Shown here piece by piece: positions 35,551-47,607 of a stretch of 64,000 bases of DNA (its first letter is position 1; every line of letters starts with the position of its first letter). Position numbers and translations under genes: made by a program. The DNA is taken from positions 1,801,619-1,865,618 of the forward strand of contig JAESIW010000180.1 in NCBI GenBank assembly GCA_016802295.1, read 5' to 3'. Under the pieces are notes generated by a model that did not search any database, was not told the origin of the DNA, and saw only the letters and a list, made by a program, of their open reading frames with translations. This DNA comes from Brachionus rotundiformis. Its lineage: Eukaryota; Rotifera; Eurotatoria; Ploima; Brachionidae.

Positions 35551-38100
35551 TTAAATTTTGATGATCGTATCATTTGGCTTTTTCATTATTAAAGGTTTTA
35601 TTTTTTTGACTCTCATTTCGATTCTTTTTATCTCTGAAATACCTTCACTTTTCATTGTCTCAGAAAATTTCAGCATTTTAATGATAAATGTCTCTTGCAG
35701 AAGATCAAAACATACTGCCAAAATAGCTATACCAACAAACAAATAAACACCCACAATCAACAAATTCCTATTAACTGCATTTTTATTTTCATTTTTTTCA
35801 AATTGTTGAATTCCGGGCACTATGTCCCCAAAGCCTTAAAAATTTCTAGTTCTTATCTGATAAAAAAATTTTTTTATAATTTTTTTTTACCTATTGTTGA
35901 CATTGTGATGAATGAAAAATAAGATGACTTGATCAACGACCACCCTTCTAAATTTTTAAACATCAAGGATCCAGCAAGAACGTACAAAAAAATGATTATT
36001 ACCACTATAAAAAGTGGTACTGAGACTTTTTTTTTGGACTCTTCATCATCTGAACAATCTGACTGTGAGTCATTATTATCCAAATCATTTTCGACAGAAT
36101 TCTTAATAAAATTTAGACTCTCGATTGAAAATGTATTCAGATCGATATTATTTCGTTTTATCTTAGGATTAAGAGGCCTGTTATCACTTTTCCTTCTTTC
36201 CATGTATTTATCACATAAAGAATTCATAATACTAGAAAATGTGGATCTAAAAATATCTGCCAAATCTCCACTTAATTTAGACAAGCATAGCAGACAAAGT
36301 GGAATCCCGATCATTGAAAAGCAAATGCATACTACCATTCCCTCCCATGTAATCGGCTAAAATAAACCAAAAATTAAACTAAATTCCAGTTAGATAAAAT
36401 TACTGTTATATGTCCGTATCCTAAAATAAAAATAGTTTTTAATAAATTTTCTTTTAATTTTTTTTAAATATCTACCTATGGTTGTTAGAACACTTAGAGT
36501 AAAAAGAAGCGAACTTTCCAATATCCATGATGTATCATTAATGCAATTCTGTCCACTGTATTTAAAAGTGTTGTGAATTTCGATTATATTTTTACGATAC
36601 TCGATCAACATTGCTGGTAAATCTTTGTTATAATTCTCAATGAAAATTTGTTCTTTTTCAATCAATTTTTTAATCCAAGCTTTGTTAGATGTTTTGGAAT
36701 ACGTGCCAATATTTGTTGTGTTTAACCAAATATAATCGAATATTCTCGAAGACAATTTCTTTACCAAAGCTTTGTATTTTCCCTCACCTTCCTCGCATTT
36801 CTGAATGCTGGCATGCTTCTCTAGCAACTGGAATATGAAACCACCGCTAATGGTGAAAATTATCACCTATAAAACAAAGATTAAGAGAGAAGATTGTTTG
36901 AAAATCGCTCACTATCGATTCTTTATTTTTAAATTAATAAAAAACTATACTTGAATATGCAGACTTTATCTTATTCGTTCCAAAATATGAATCAAAATAG
37001 CCATGATAACCTCAAATCTTCTTAAATTGCCTTAATTTTTAACTATATCATTGGTATGAGGTTACGAGGATTCTGAAAAAGATCTTGAAATCATAATTTT
37101 AATAATTGTAAAATTTATTAATTACGATTCAAATAAATGCTTTGAAAATCTTCGAAACAGAATTCTTAATTGACAAAAAAGGAGAGGTATCTATATTCAC
37201 TAATTTTAAAAAAATAAAATAATTCTTACTATTTAAATAAAAAATTGTATCAAAAACTTAATTTTTACCTTATAGAGGTTTAATATTTTATTATTATTTT
37301 TTATGCTCAAGCGTGTACTTCATTAAATGTTTAAAGGGCAAATAAGATCAAAATTCTAAAAAGTTATCTTTTATTTAACTAAAAATTCGAATCAGTGGTT
37401 GACTTTGAAGCCAAAATATGATCTCTTTAGTTTTTCGTTTTTTTTATCAATTATTTAAATTCTGATTTTATGAATTATTACGGAATTAGAAAAAGTATGA
37501 CTTTCTTTAATTAAATATTTTCTGAAAAGAAAAATTTTAATGTATTTTTTAGCAATAAGCTGATTAGCTTATGGGAGATGGTCAGCAAAATTTTTTTTTT
37601 CTGATATTAAAATCTTGGTAGTTTTTTCCCTTTTATTTCAAGTCTGAAGAATTTTTATTCAGAAAAATTAAACTACATTTTTATTAAAAATAGATGAATT
37701 CTATCAAGAAATTTCTTTTTTAAAAAATCAATAATTTTCTTTTTAATTAATTTGCTAACTTTCGAAACTTTTTGAAAAAAGGAATTGAATAAATTTTTAA
37801 TTTGAAAATTTTACCTTAAGTGATTTGACTTGGTTTTTATCTTTAATTACGATATAAGAAAAAATAAAATTTAATTACCAAAAAAACAAGGCCCAAATGT
37901 GAGAACAATGCTCTTAGAGTTCTTCTCAAAAATTTCTTTAAAAAAATCGACTTGTTTTTGCCATCCATGGAATCTAACTGATAAATTTTGAACAGTTTTC
38001 CTTTAATATCTTTTAAATTTGATATATGCGGTATCTGTTTTGAAAAATCAAAATTTATTTTGATTGAAATTAAAAAGTATTTGGTTAAATTGAACCTCAT
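35551..38100 (-). CDS. Two-pore-domain (K2P/TWK) potassium channel, copy 1
   Basis: Plasma-membrane background potassium channel. Exons 37879-38100, 36476-36866, 36404-36420, 35891-36356 and 35551-35834 give 459 residues with frame kept. The layout is M1 (about residues 69-90), an extracellular cap with conserved Cys (QKCEEGEG, SGQNC), pore 1 filter TIGYGH (about 203-208), M2, a cytosolic loop with an acidic Ser/Asp stretch, M3, pore 2 filter TIGFGD (about 364-369), M4 and a basic tail. The third exon is only 17 bp and supplies the GYGHIT part of filter 1. The large loop between M2 and M3 is like nematode TWK or TRESK-type channels. The first intron is 1012 bp. It lies in tandem with the channel at 38425-40081; the two are clearly diverged. 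Confidence 0.9.
36404..36420 (-). other. 17-bp exon of K2P copy 1
   Basis: The sequence between an acceptor (ttttag) and a donor (gtaatt) is 17 bp long and reads GA TAC GGA CAT ATA ACA. With the split Gly codon from the previous exon it restores TIGYGHIT. Both flanking introns (about 55 and 47 bp) have GT-AG ends. In copy 2 the same residues lie inside the larger first exon. Confidence 0.85.
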
Positions 38101-38424
38101 GTTGGGTAATCATTCAAATATTTATTTGATTATTCAATATTAAAAATGATTTTTTAGTGGTTTAGATTTGTATCATTAGCTCACGTACTTAGGTTATTTA
38201 GCTTTTTAATATAATTTAAATCATTGATCGACTGTTTTGGAAAATAAATAATTATTTTTTATTTATGATTACAAACAAAAGTGATTTCTTCTTCAATTAA
38301 AAATAAATAAAAAAAGGCTAACTTTTTTTTAAATTCAATAATACTATATTCAAGAAATAATCATTTAATGTTTATTTAAATTCAGAAGATAAATCAAAAA
38401 TTTTCACCAATAACTTAATTAGAA

Positions 38425-40081
38425 TTAACATGTTGATTCTTCCTTTGGTTTTACACTGATTATGGTGGCTTCACGTAATTCAATTCTAGAATTTTCTCTT
38501 ACTAGATTTGGTTCTGAATAAGCTGGTAATTCTTTTGTCTGCTGGCTATCATTTTTCTTACAACAATTTATTTTTTCAAATATGGCGCCAAACTTTTCAG
38601 TAACTTGATCTTGTATCAGTTGAAAACACATTCCCAAAATAGAAAGTCCAATATAAATGTAAATAGAAGCAATGAGTAAGCTTTTTCCTCCTTCAGCTTC
38701 ATTGCCGTTCAAAACTTTACCTATGCCAGGGACTAGGTCTCCAAACCCTTTTTTTAAATAAATATCAATTTTGTTTAAAATTCAAGCTGTATTCTTAAAT
38801 TTAAAGAGAAAAACCTTTACATTCTCATTGTAATTAAATTTAAAAATATATTTCCGTTTATCGATCAGATTTAAACGGATATATAAAAATATTTCTGAGT
38901 AAATATCATTTATCCATTTTAAACCTACTTCAATGTTTTGCTTTTTTAATTATTTACTTATTTATTTACTGCGTCACAGGTTTAGCTCTAAATTAAACTT
39001 ACCAATTGTTGACAGACTCACAAATGCATAATATGAACTTCCAACCATGTTCCAATCTGTTTCGAGCAGTGTAAAAATATAGGCTCCAAATAAAAGATAC
39101 CCAACAAATACGATTAATACTATAAATAATGGTACGAATCTATCGTCTTCATCTACTTCTTCAGCTTCTGTATCATCTATTACTTTTATTACATCAGTGT
39201 TGTGACTTTCATTCCAGTCATCTGGGGCTTTCTCATTTTGGTCATTTTTCTTCTGGTCTTTGGATTTTTGACAAAAAAAGCACAAGACATTTGTAGTAAA
39301 AAATACTAATAAATCTCCAAGTAAGGTGCTTATTTTTATTGTACTAATCACAAAAAGAGGAATTCCCAAAAGGGAATAGCAAATGCAGACGATTTGTCCT
39401 TCAGGTGTAGCAGGCTGTAAAAAAAATTTCTTATTTAAATAAAAAAAACTTAAACAATGAACTTACCGCTACATGACCATATCCTATGGTAGTCATTATA
39501 GTTATGGTAAATAACAAGGCACTAAAATACGTCCATGAACTCTGTTGTTCACAATTTTGGCCAGTATATCCAAGCTCGCTGCTAATATTTAGTATTTGCT
39601 TCCGAAAATCAACAATCCATTCAGTAAGAAGAGGGTTATAGGTATCAGGTCCATCTTTTTCAACATATAAGCCATTTTCAATAGACGCATTGTCCACAGG
39701 TAACCATGGATTTGGAGTCGTATTAAAATATATATAATTAAAAAATTGTGATCTATACTCAGTGCGTACTCTGTTCCATTCGCCTTCACCAGACTGACAT
39801 TTTTGAATTTCGGTGTGCTGTTCCAAAACTTGAAATTGTATAGCTCCACCGCCAGTATACAAAATAACCAGAAAAAGAATTCCAAAATTTTTTATTATAA
39901 AAGCAAAGAAAACCTTGATTCCACTTTTCTTTTTTGTATTAGGCTCTTCCTTTTTTTTAATTTTGGTAATCTCTTTTTCTGTTGTAATTGCTTTTTGAGA
40001 ATACGCTGATTTGGTTGAAATTGGACGGCTTAGATCATTTGGTACATCAAACTGTTGTGACATATCATTTTCAGTATACAT
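38425..40081 (-). CDS. Two-pore-domain (K2P/TWK) potassium channel, copy 2
   Basis: Potassium-selective leak channel of the plasma membrane. Exons 39467-40081, 39003-39414 and 38425-38747 encode 449 residues. There is a charged cytosolic N-terminus of about 55 residues. M1 contains FGILFLVILYTGGGAIQFQV. The cap helices carry QKCQSGEG, TGQNC and several NxT/S sites. The first filter is TIGYGHVA, followed by PEGQIVCICYSLLGIPL (M2). After an acidic loop come M3 and filter TIGFGDLV, then M4 (YIYIGLSILGMCFQLIQ) and a short tail. Intron positions differ from copy 1: the first-filter intron that isolates the 17-bp exon there is absent, while both copies have introns just after the filter-1 segment and within the filter-2 Gly codon. 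Head-to-tail arrangement suggests an old tandem duplication. Confidence 0.92.
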
Positions 40082-41008
40082 TTTTGAATGTTTTAAGATA
40101 ATGAAAACAGTATTTTGAATCGAAATATAATACTCAAAGGTGTGATTATTTAATGAAATATTTATCTAAAAGAAAACATTTGACAAAAACACTTTTTAAT
40201 TATTTAAAAGACAAACAATAAAAAAATTGAATGTAAAACTTGGTTAAAAAATCAATTCTTGTACAAACTTTACTAAGGTCTTCAAATTCAGTTTTTTTTT
40301 AATTATAGTCTGAAAAATAATTTTTTCCATCAAATATTTGACAAATATGAGAAATAAACATGGTCTTACGTTTAATTAAGCTAACATATCAAGTCAATAT
40401 ATATTTTTTAGTCTCATTTAAATGTCAAAAAATCGACTTTTAGGCAAATTAAATAATTTTTCTTAATGTTTACAGAAATAAATATTGAAACACATAATTA
40501 AATTGGAAAAGTTTGAAATGGAAAAACATTTCTAATGGTAACATCAATATAAATCGATTTTTTTAAAATGTTAAAAATCTTATACTTATTAAAATAAAAT
40601 TTTGAAAATGTAAAATTTAAATTCGTTAATAACTACTTTTAAATTTTCAATCAAAAATCAATTCTGTTTAAATTAAAATAAGAGATCTCTTAAACTTATA
40701 TATTTTTTTTTATAAAATGATTCAAAGGAGAACTTTTTCTACCTAGCTAGTTACATTTTTAAAATTATTAATTAACTATAAAAATAATGAGTTTAAATTT
40801 GTTGAGAATTTTGTCTAATAATATAAATCGGCCGATAAATTTTGCAAAAATAGTTTTAGATCAATTGAAAAAAATAATTAACTTTTAATTTAAATAAAGA
40901 AATCTAAAATTGATCTAATTTTTATTATTTATTTTTCTTGAAATTATATAAAAAATATATCATAAATTTTTTCAAATCGACAAGTGATTGATAAGAAATT
41001 GAAATAAA
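40082..41008. other. Intergenic between K2P copy 2 and CK2 beta copy 1
   Basis: About 900 bp of AT-rich DNA. It should hold the promoter of K2P copy 2 and the 3' UTR of the leftward CK2 beta gene. Nothing else was seen. Confidence 0.4.
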
Positions 41009-41789
41009 CTAAGTAAACATAGGTGATTTGCTAGGTGGTCTGGCTCTTGCTTGAATGGGAGCTCTGTTTGCAGCAGCTTGTTGTTGAATTGTGTAAGCTT
41101 GAGGATGTATTTTGAATCCATAGAGTCTAAAATAAAATTTTGTATATTTTTTGCTTTGAATTTGTTAAAATTAGCATACCTTGGTACAAATTGATTTGCA
41201 GCTCTTTTTGGTCTGTATTCAGGATGAACCATGAACAACATGTGGGGAAAGCCTGTTCCGAAGTATGCTCCGTCAGTGTGATGGTGCTTAGACGATTTTG
41301 GTGTGTATACATCCATGCACTTTGGACAATAGAGCTTGACCATGGCCTCTCCAGGAACATCAGATAAGCCTATTGGAAGCATTGGCTGATTTTCGCAATA
41401 GACACGAGGACAAAAACCAAAGTCTCCGTTTTGATATTTTTCAAGCTAAATAAAGAGTTATTTTCCATGAAATATTTAAGTATCGTGGTCTAGCTCACCA
41501 TGAGTTGAATTCCACTATTGGTGAGAATGTATCTTGCGTGAATAAGCCCATAAAGCATTTCTGCTGCTTGCTCAATTAGATCACTCTGATTTGGATTGTC
41601 TTCTAAATCTTCATCAGGTTCTAAATCCAAGATCATATCCAATGCTTGCCTATAATGAGGAACTTGTTCATTTAGCCCAGTTAAATTAAATTTGTCTTGA
41701 ATATAGTCTTCATCAACTTCACAGAAAAACTCATTTCCTCGTAAACCACAGAACCATGAAATCCACGAAACCTCCTCCGAGCTGCTCAT
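41009..41789 (-). CDS. CSNK2B: Casein kinase 2 regulatory subunit beta, copy 1
   Basis: Dimeric regulatory subunit of protein kinase CK2. Exons 41499-41789, 41180-41445 and 41009-41126 give 224 residues (human 215). It starts MSSSEEVSWISWFCGLRGNE as in all animal CK2 beta and has the acidic loop (LDLEPDEDLEDN). The zinc-finger dimer interface keeps four Cys: CPRVYC and, later, YCPKC. KSSKHHHTDGAYFGTGFPHM and RPKRAANQFVPRLYGFKIH follow. The last 30 residues (Gln/Ala/Arg/Pro-rich) differ wholly from copy 2. An acceptor-like ttttttag lies just upstream of the ATG, so a 5' non-coding exon is likely. Exon 2 and intron 2 are nearly identical in DNA to copy 2. Confidence 0.95.
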
Positions 41790-43100
41790 ATCTCTTGTCT
41801 AAAAAATATACTAAAAAAAAAAGCTTTTTAGATTTTAGCCGTGCATTGAATTAAAAATTATGCCTAGAAATTCATAATTAAGGCACCCTTAATATTTAAG
41901 ATTAAAAGATTTAATTTGACTTTTAGAAAATATTTATACGGATTTTAGCCAAAAAATAACAAATAGATAGTAATTTACGTTCTCAATTAGATTAAAATTT
42001 TTATTTTCAAAAATAAAATAATTAATTAAAAATTAATCCAATCTTTATTATTATTTGTATTAAAAAGTGTAATACATGGTTCTATATTTTTTAGATAAAA
42101 AATTATAAACTAAATATTTCATGTCAAGTGAACGATAAATAAAATATGACTAATAACTAAATTAACAATTAGTCTTTTTTGCCAATTACATTATTCTAAG
42201 TTAATCAAAAATATTTAGGTTAAAAATAAATTTTAATTAAAAATTTTATATAAATATTTAATATCATATTTGACTTTTCTACCTATCATTTTTATTTTAT
42301 CTTATATGATAAAAAAAGTTTCTATTTAATCATAAAAATATACAATTATATATATATAATTAATATTTGAAATATTAATATATGAGATAGAGGTATTTGA
42401 CATATTTTAGATTTTATTAATCTTAAAAATGAGTTTTTAATCATTTAAATATCAATTTTGACTAATATCTAAATTGGTATATTTCATCTGAATATTATTT
42501 ACATTAATATTAATTAGAATGGTCAAAAGCTCCTTTAACAAGAAATTGAACCTTTGAAAAAAAAACATAGGTATAGGTTTCAATTTTTTAAATAAATGAT
42601 TTTGACTACTGGTTTAAAAAATCTAAAAAATTATTTAAATATCAAGATTGAGTGTTAATATGAAACTTAATTTTTTTTTATCATTTTTCTTAAATTTAAA
42701 TAAATTAAATTTAATAACGTAAGAACTTTTTTAACAATAAAAGCATCAAACGAGTCATTTAACTTGCTATAGAATAAATTTTTAAGAATTAATTTAATAA
42801 AACTTGTACCAATTATGTTGATTTTATCTCTTTATAGGGTTATTTTTTAAAAAGTTTTTCGAATAATGAAGTCAATTTTTTTAACGACGCCTTTCGACCT
42901 AATGTTCTTCTTCAGGTTTATAGACTGAAACAAATAAAAACATTTATTAATTAGAGAACAAAATATTTTTTTATAAATTTTATTTAGATTGTTATGATAG
43001 AAAAATGAGTTAAGTTGAATAATTCAAATGAACTGATTCTGGGACATTCGTAATGGTGAACTAAGACTTGTCAAGTTGATTAAATGAAAGGATCCAGAGC
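41790..43100. other. Spacer between the CK2 beta genes, left part
   Basis: About 1.3 kb of very AT-rich DNA. It should include the promoter of CK2 beta copy 1. No gene was seen. Confidence 0.4.
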
Positions 43101-43199
43101 ATGGACTCAAACAAGCATCAAGCCTTATTTATCCATCTTTGGCACAGACATAGCCTCAACTTCAAATTTATCTTCAACAATTATAAATCACTAATGCAA

Positions 43200-43720
43200 T
43201 CATTCATGAAGTTTTTTTTATATTATGCCATGAGACTAAATAATAAACTGTACCTGCTCCAGGCATATTTGTCAAGTTTTTTACCAGATATGATTGGCAT
43301 AGCTGAAACATGGTTTGACGAAAGTTCGACCACTCATCAAAATGAATATAAAAATTCAAGAACTGATCGTTAAAAAAGTGATGACAAGACCAGAAAATCA
43401 GGTGAAGGCAAATCTTAGGAATCAAATTTTGAAATTTTCAATTGTATCGGCTATGTATTTAGTGACTCAGACATCTTTTAAAATCCTCGTAAATCACCTG
43501 GAATGAATGGGATTCATCTCTTTATCTAAAAAAATGTGCAGTGGTCTTCCCAGATACACTATTTTGCGCATATGTAAGGCCACATCTTGGATATGCATCA
43601 GCTGTCTGGATTATTTTTACTAAGAAGGATATAAAGGAATGCTCTCAAAAAGATCCAGAGAAGAGCCACCAAACTAGTTTCTAGAATCAAAAGCTGAAGA
43701 TACCAAGATCGATTTTCTGG
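43200..43720 (+). mobile_element. LINE remnant: endonuclease piece and ORF2 C-terminal piece
   Basis: The frame ending at 43373 reads RLNNKLYLLQAYLSSFLPDM and IGIAETWFDES, which is the start of the AP-type endonuclease domain of non-LTR elements. At 43560-43720 a broken frame reads LFCAYVRPHLGYASAVWIIF and TKKDIKE, the C-terminal ORF2 region. The reverse transcriptase between them is missing. The fragment lies between the two inverted CK2 beta genes. Confidence 0.7.
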
Positions 43721-45148
43721 ATCTATAAACACAATTTTGTGTTTATGAGAAAATTTATTTTTTAATTTAAACTTTGTATAAAAAAGATTTGATTTAAAGT
43801 CTCCTGCTAAGAACAATGATCCGTTTTAATAAAATATTTGCAATCAATATTAATTGTTTTGATATTTGGATTAAAACTCTCATTGTAAACATACTTAGTT
43901 TGTAATTCATTTTATGAATTTATGAACATTTATGAAAAGTTTTTATAAAATATTTTTTGGTACTAGTCAAATGTTATTTTAAAAATAAAAGGTTGATGCT
44001 TATGTGGGAACAAATTTGAAGAAGCCATCTGAAGTAAGAAGCCAACCATGCGTCTTACATTAATTTTTTGTGCTAAAAAGTTTTGAATCGGGGAAATAAA
44101 TTTTAAATTGTGTTAAAAAGCAATTCATTTGTAGAGAGGAGGTAGATCCATTCTGTTTTTTATATATATGTTCAAAAGCTAGATTTTTTCATTAGTTTAA
44201 TTTATATTAAATATCTTTTAATATTTAATTAATAATTTAATTTTCCATTTGGCAAAATATTTTTATACAGATCTAATCTATTCAATATTCAAACAAAAAG
44301 TTGAAACGGAGGAGTAAGTTTATAAGCAAACAGTCTGTAAAACTATCTAATGAAAGATAAAATTTTTTAATGAAAGATTGAAAACTCTTTTTTTAAAACA
44401 TTTGATAAAAGTATTGAAAACTTTCTTAATCAAGTTAAGGAATACACTAATTTCAAATCTTTTCATCTTTAACAATCTAAATCCAACCAAACTTCTATAT
44501 GAAAAAACCAATTTAATTAACTACTCCAAGAAATAGCGATAAAAAATTTAGTTTTGATATAATAATATTTTTAAAAGTGTTTGCAATAAAGAAATTTTAT
44601 TCAAATTTATATTTTATATATTTTTTACATTTGTTAATTTAATTTGGAGTAGAAAAAAAATTATGCAAAAGATAAAAAAATGACTGATTATAAATTTTAA
44701 ACTTTATATTTTAGAAATCATACTTCTAAGATTATTTTTGGATATGGAAAAATTAGTATAAGTAGCACACTTAAGAGAATATAGATTTTAACTTAGTTGT
44801 TTGCATTAAATAAAAAACGAAAAGAGCTATTTCACTTTAATATAAATAATTTTGATTATTATATAAATTAATTATTCAAGCTAGAGTTGAGGATCTGAAG
44901 TCTTGAAATAGGACACAGAAAATACTCAACAATCTTTCAAATTCGTCAAAGTGTCTCAAGCTGATAAAGTAAATCAACTATCTACTACAATTCAAGCACA
45001 ATCAAGTGCAAAGGTAAAAAAATTAGAACAATTTCAAAAAACAAAAAAGCTTAAATCATCTAAATCTTCGTCATCCAAAACGTCTTCGCCAACCAATTCC
45101 AGCTCTTCATCGTCTTTAGAGAACAACAACAGTGATAACGAAACCACA
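43721..45148. other. Spacer between the CK2 beta genes, right part
   Basis: About 1.4 kb of AT-rich DNA with the 5' region of CK2 beta copy 2. From 44912 to the ATG at 45149 the frame stays open for 79 codons and is Ser/Lys/Gln-rich, but has no ATG. It may be part of a 5' exon. Confidence 0.45.
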
Positions 45149-45902
45149 ATGAGCAGCTCCGAGGAGGTTTCGTGGATTTCATGGTTCTGTGGTTTACGAG
45201 GAAATGAGTTTTTCTGTGAAGTTGATGAAGACTATATTCAAGACAAATTTAATTTAACTGGGCTAAATGAGCAAGTTCCTCGATACCAACAAGCTTTAGA
45301 TATGATCTTGGATTTAGAACCTGATGAAGAGTTAGAAGACAATCCGAGTCAAAACGACCTAATTGAGCAAGCAGCAGAAATGCTTTATGGGCTTATTCAC
45401 GCAAGATACATTCTCACCAATAGTGGCATTCAAGTCATGGTAAAATTCATTTATTCAGATATTATTTTTTCAAATTTTTGTTCATACATCAGCTTGACAA
45501 ATATCAAAACGGAGACTTTGGTTTTTGTCCTCGTGTCTATTGCGAAAATCAGCTAATGCTTCCGATAGGCTTATCTGATGTACCTGGAGAGGCCATGGTC
45601 AAGCTCTATTGTCCAAAGTGCATGGATGTATACACACCAAAATCGTCTAAGCACCATCACACTGACGGAGCATACTTCGGAACAGGCTTTCCCCACATGT
45701 TGTTCATGGTTCATCCTGAATACAGACCAAAAAGAGCTGCAAATCAATTTGTACCAAGGTATGCTAATTTTAACAAATTCAAAGCAAAAAATATACAAAA
45801 TTTTATTTTAGACTGTATGGATTCAAAATACATGAACAAGCCTACAATTTACAGTATCAAGCAAATTCTGCTAAAGGACCTGCTCAAGGAAAAACAGCAT
45901 AA
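45149..45902 (+). CDS. CSNK2B: Casein kinase 2 regulatory subunit beta, copy 2
   Basis: Exons 45149-45439, 45493-45758 and 45812-45902 give 215 residues, the usual animal length. It has the same domains as copy 1: the N-terminal MSSSEEVSW block, the acidic loop, the four-Cys zinc finger, the HHHTDGAYFGTGFPHM block and RLYGFKIH. Differences include VPRYQQAL for VPHYRQAL in exon 1, Leu for the usual Pro in CENQxMLPIG, and an unrelated C-terminal tail (EQAYNLQYQANSAKGPAQGK). The frame upstream of this ATG stays open to 44912 without ATG, so a longer N-terminus is possible if an upstream exon provides a start. I chose the ATG that matches the family. The gene points away from copy 1 (head-to-head, about 3.4 kb apart). 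Confidence 0.94.
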
Positions 45903-46613
45903 GATGTTTTTAATTTATTTTGAATTTACACAAGTTATGATTAACTGGTTCTAATACGATTTAATCTTTCCATTAAAATCAATTGAAATATTTTCTATTT
46001 TGTTTATCTAATTAATAATAGCTTGTCATTAAAGAAGAATTTTATCTCAATTTTTTTGTTTTCTTTTTAATAAATATAAAAATTAATTTTTTTATTCCTT
46101 TTCGAGGAAATTTTCTATATACACTATCTACAAATAATTGTTCCTTTGAATATATATACTTTTTTAAAGAAATACAGTTCTATGTATATTTATTTATTAT
46201 TTAATTATTTGAAATTAATAAAATTCTATTTTTTGTTAAGAAAAAAACAATGAGAAATTATATATTCCATTTTTTAAAAAGAGAAATAAAAAAATCAACT
46301 CATATTTTAACTTTTTTTTGCCAATAGTTTATAATTAATTCAATTAATTTATGTTTTAAAAATATTTTGATCATTATTACTTTGGAAAATAAAGAATAAA
46401 ATGCTTTTCATTATTTCTTACTGTAATCCACTAAAATGTTAAATTAAAAATAAATTAAAATATTATCTAAAATCAACTGAATTTTCTGAAAGCTAAAAAA
46501 TTTTTTAAGGATTAAACCCTTTTTCTTAATAGTCTTTAGATTTAATAAATTTAAGTTAATCTCTAAATTTGTTTATTATTATTAATTTTAATTATTTACT
46601 TAATCGTATATAA
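45903..46613. other. Intergenic between CK2 beta copy 2 and AMMECR1
   Basis: About 700 bp of AT-rich DNA, with the 3' UTR of CK2 beta copy 2 and the promoter of AMMECR1. Nothing else was seen. Confidence 0.4.
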
Positions 46614-47282
46614 ATGGCATCGAAAAGCGATGAGTCAGTACAAAACGAAGCTAAAAGATATTTAAACCCGCAAGTTGACAGCAATTTTCTTACCCAGAAA
46701 AATGTAATTTCTGATGATATGGTATTCTATTGCTTTGATGTTCTTCATTCACATTTGAATAAGCAAGTATCAAGCTTGCCAAAGCCAACCTTTCCAAACC
46801 ATTCTTTTCCATTATTTGTAACATGGTATATAGGCAGAGAAAAACATTTAAGAGGTTGTATTGGAACATTTTCTCCTCTTGACTTGCATGAAGGACTTAA
46901 AGAATATGCTTTGACAAGTGCCTTTAGAGATACACGCTTTGATCCTATTGGAAAAGAAGAGTTACCAAAATTGAACTGTTCAGTTAGCTTGTTGACTAAT
47001 TTTGAACCTGCCAACTCATGGAAAGACTGGGAAATAGGAAAACATGGAATTAGAATCGAATTTTACAACGAAAGAGGCCAAAAACGCTCTGCCACTTATT
47101 TACCTGAAATAGCGTCCGAACAAGAATGGGATCATACAATGACCATTGACTCACTGTTAAGAAAGGGTGGATATAAATCTGCTATTACACATGATTTTCG
47201 TAATTCCCTTAGTGTAACACGGTACCAGAGTGAAAAGCTGACAAAATCGTTTAATGATTGGCAAAAGATAAGATTTTCTTAG
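46614..47282 (+). CDS. AMMECR1: AMMECR1-domain protein
   Basis: Single exon, 222 residues, in a region where nearly every other gene has introns. The AMMECR1 domain covers about residues 28-215. It contains the invariant LRGCIGTF motif, FPLFVTWYIG before it, LKEYALTSAFRDTRFDPI, LNCSVSLLTNFE, GIRIEF, ATYLPEIASEQEWDHTMTID and LLRKGGYKS. The N-terminal 27 residues are not conserved. The molecular function is still unclear; human AMMECR1 is nuclear and linked to a developmental syndrome, and its paralogue AMMECR1L has the same domain. This single copy could represent either. Absence of introns could mean an old retroposed copy that replaced the original. Confidence 0.93.
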   Translation: MASKSDESVQNEAKRYLNPQVDSNFLTQKNVISDDMVFYCFDVLHSHLNKQVSSLPKPTFPNHSFPLFVTWYIGREKHLRGCIGTFSPLDLHEGLKEYALTSAFRDTRFDPIGKEELPKLNCSVSLLTNFEPANSWKDWEIGKHGIRIEFYNERGQKRSATYLPEIASEQEWDHTMTIDSLLRKGGYKSAITHDFRNSLSVTRYQSEKLTKSFNDWQKIRFS

Positions 47283-47607
47283 ATATTGTTATGAATCTTT
47301 TATTTATGAAAACTTAATATTATATTTGATTTTATTTAAAATTTTTTATCATTATGAAATATGAAATATATTTATTTCAAAATAAATAAAACTAAGAAAT
47401 TTTATAATTTTAGCTGGCACAAATTTAATTATTTTAATTTCTGTTCAAATAATGAGAATATTTTTAAAGCAAAGTGTGACCACTATCAATATCAATTAAA
47501 AAAATTGATTTAATCAAATTGGCCGATTTTAAGGAGGAAATATATAAAATAAAGAAAAAAACGCGTTTAACAATTTTTATTCTATTTTTTAAAGAAACAA
47601 AATTGGC
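47283..47607. other. Intergenic, convergent 3' ends
   Basis: About 320 bp between the convergent AMMECR1 and RPL26 genes; 3' UTRs only. Confidence 0.45.

Noticed and set aside
45571..45811. Frames overlapping CK2 beta exon 2 on both strands.
   Set aside because: Shadows of the conserved exon; the CK2 beta frame explains the sequence fully.
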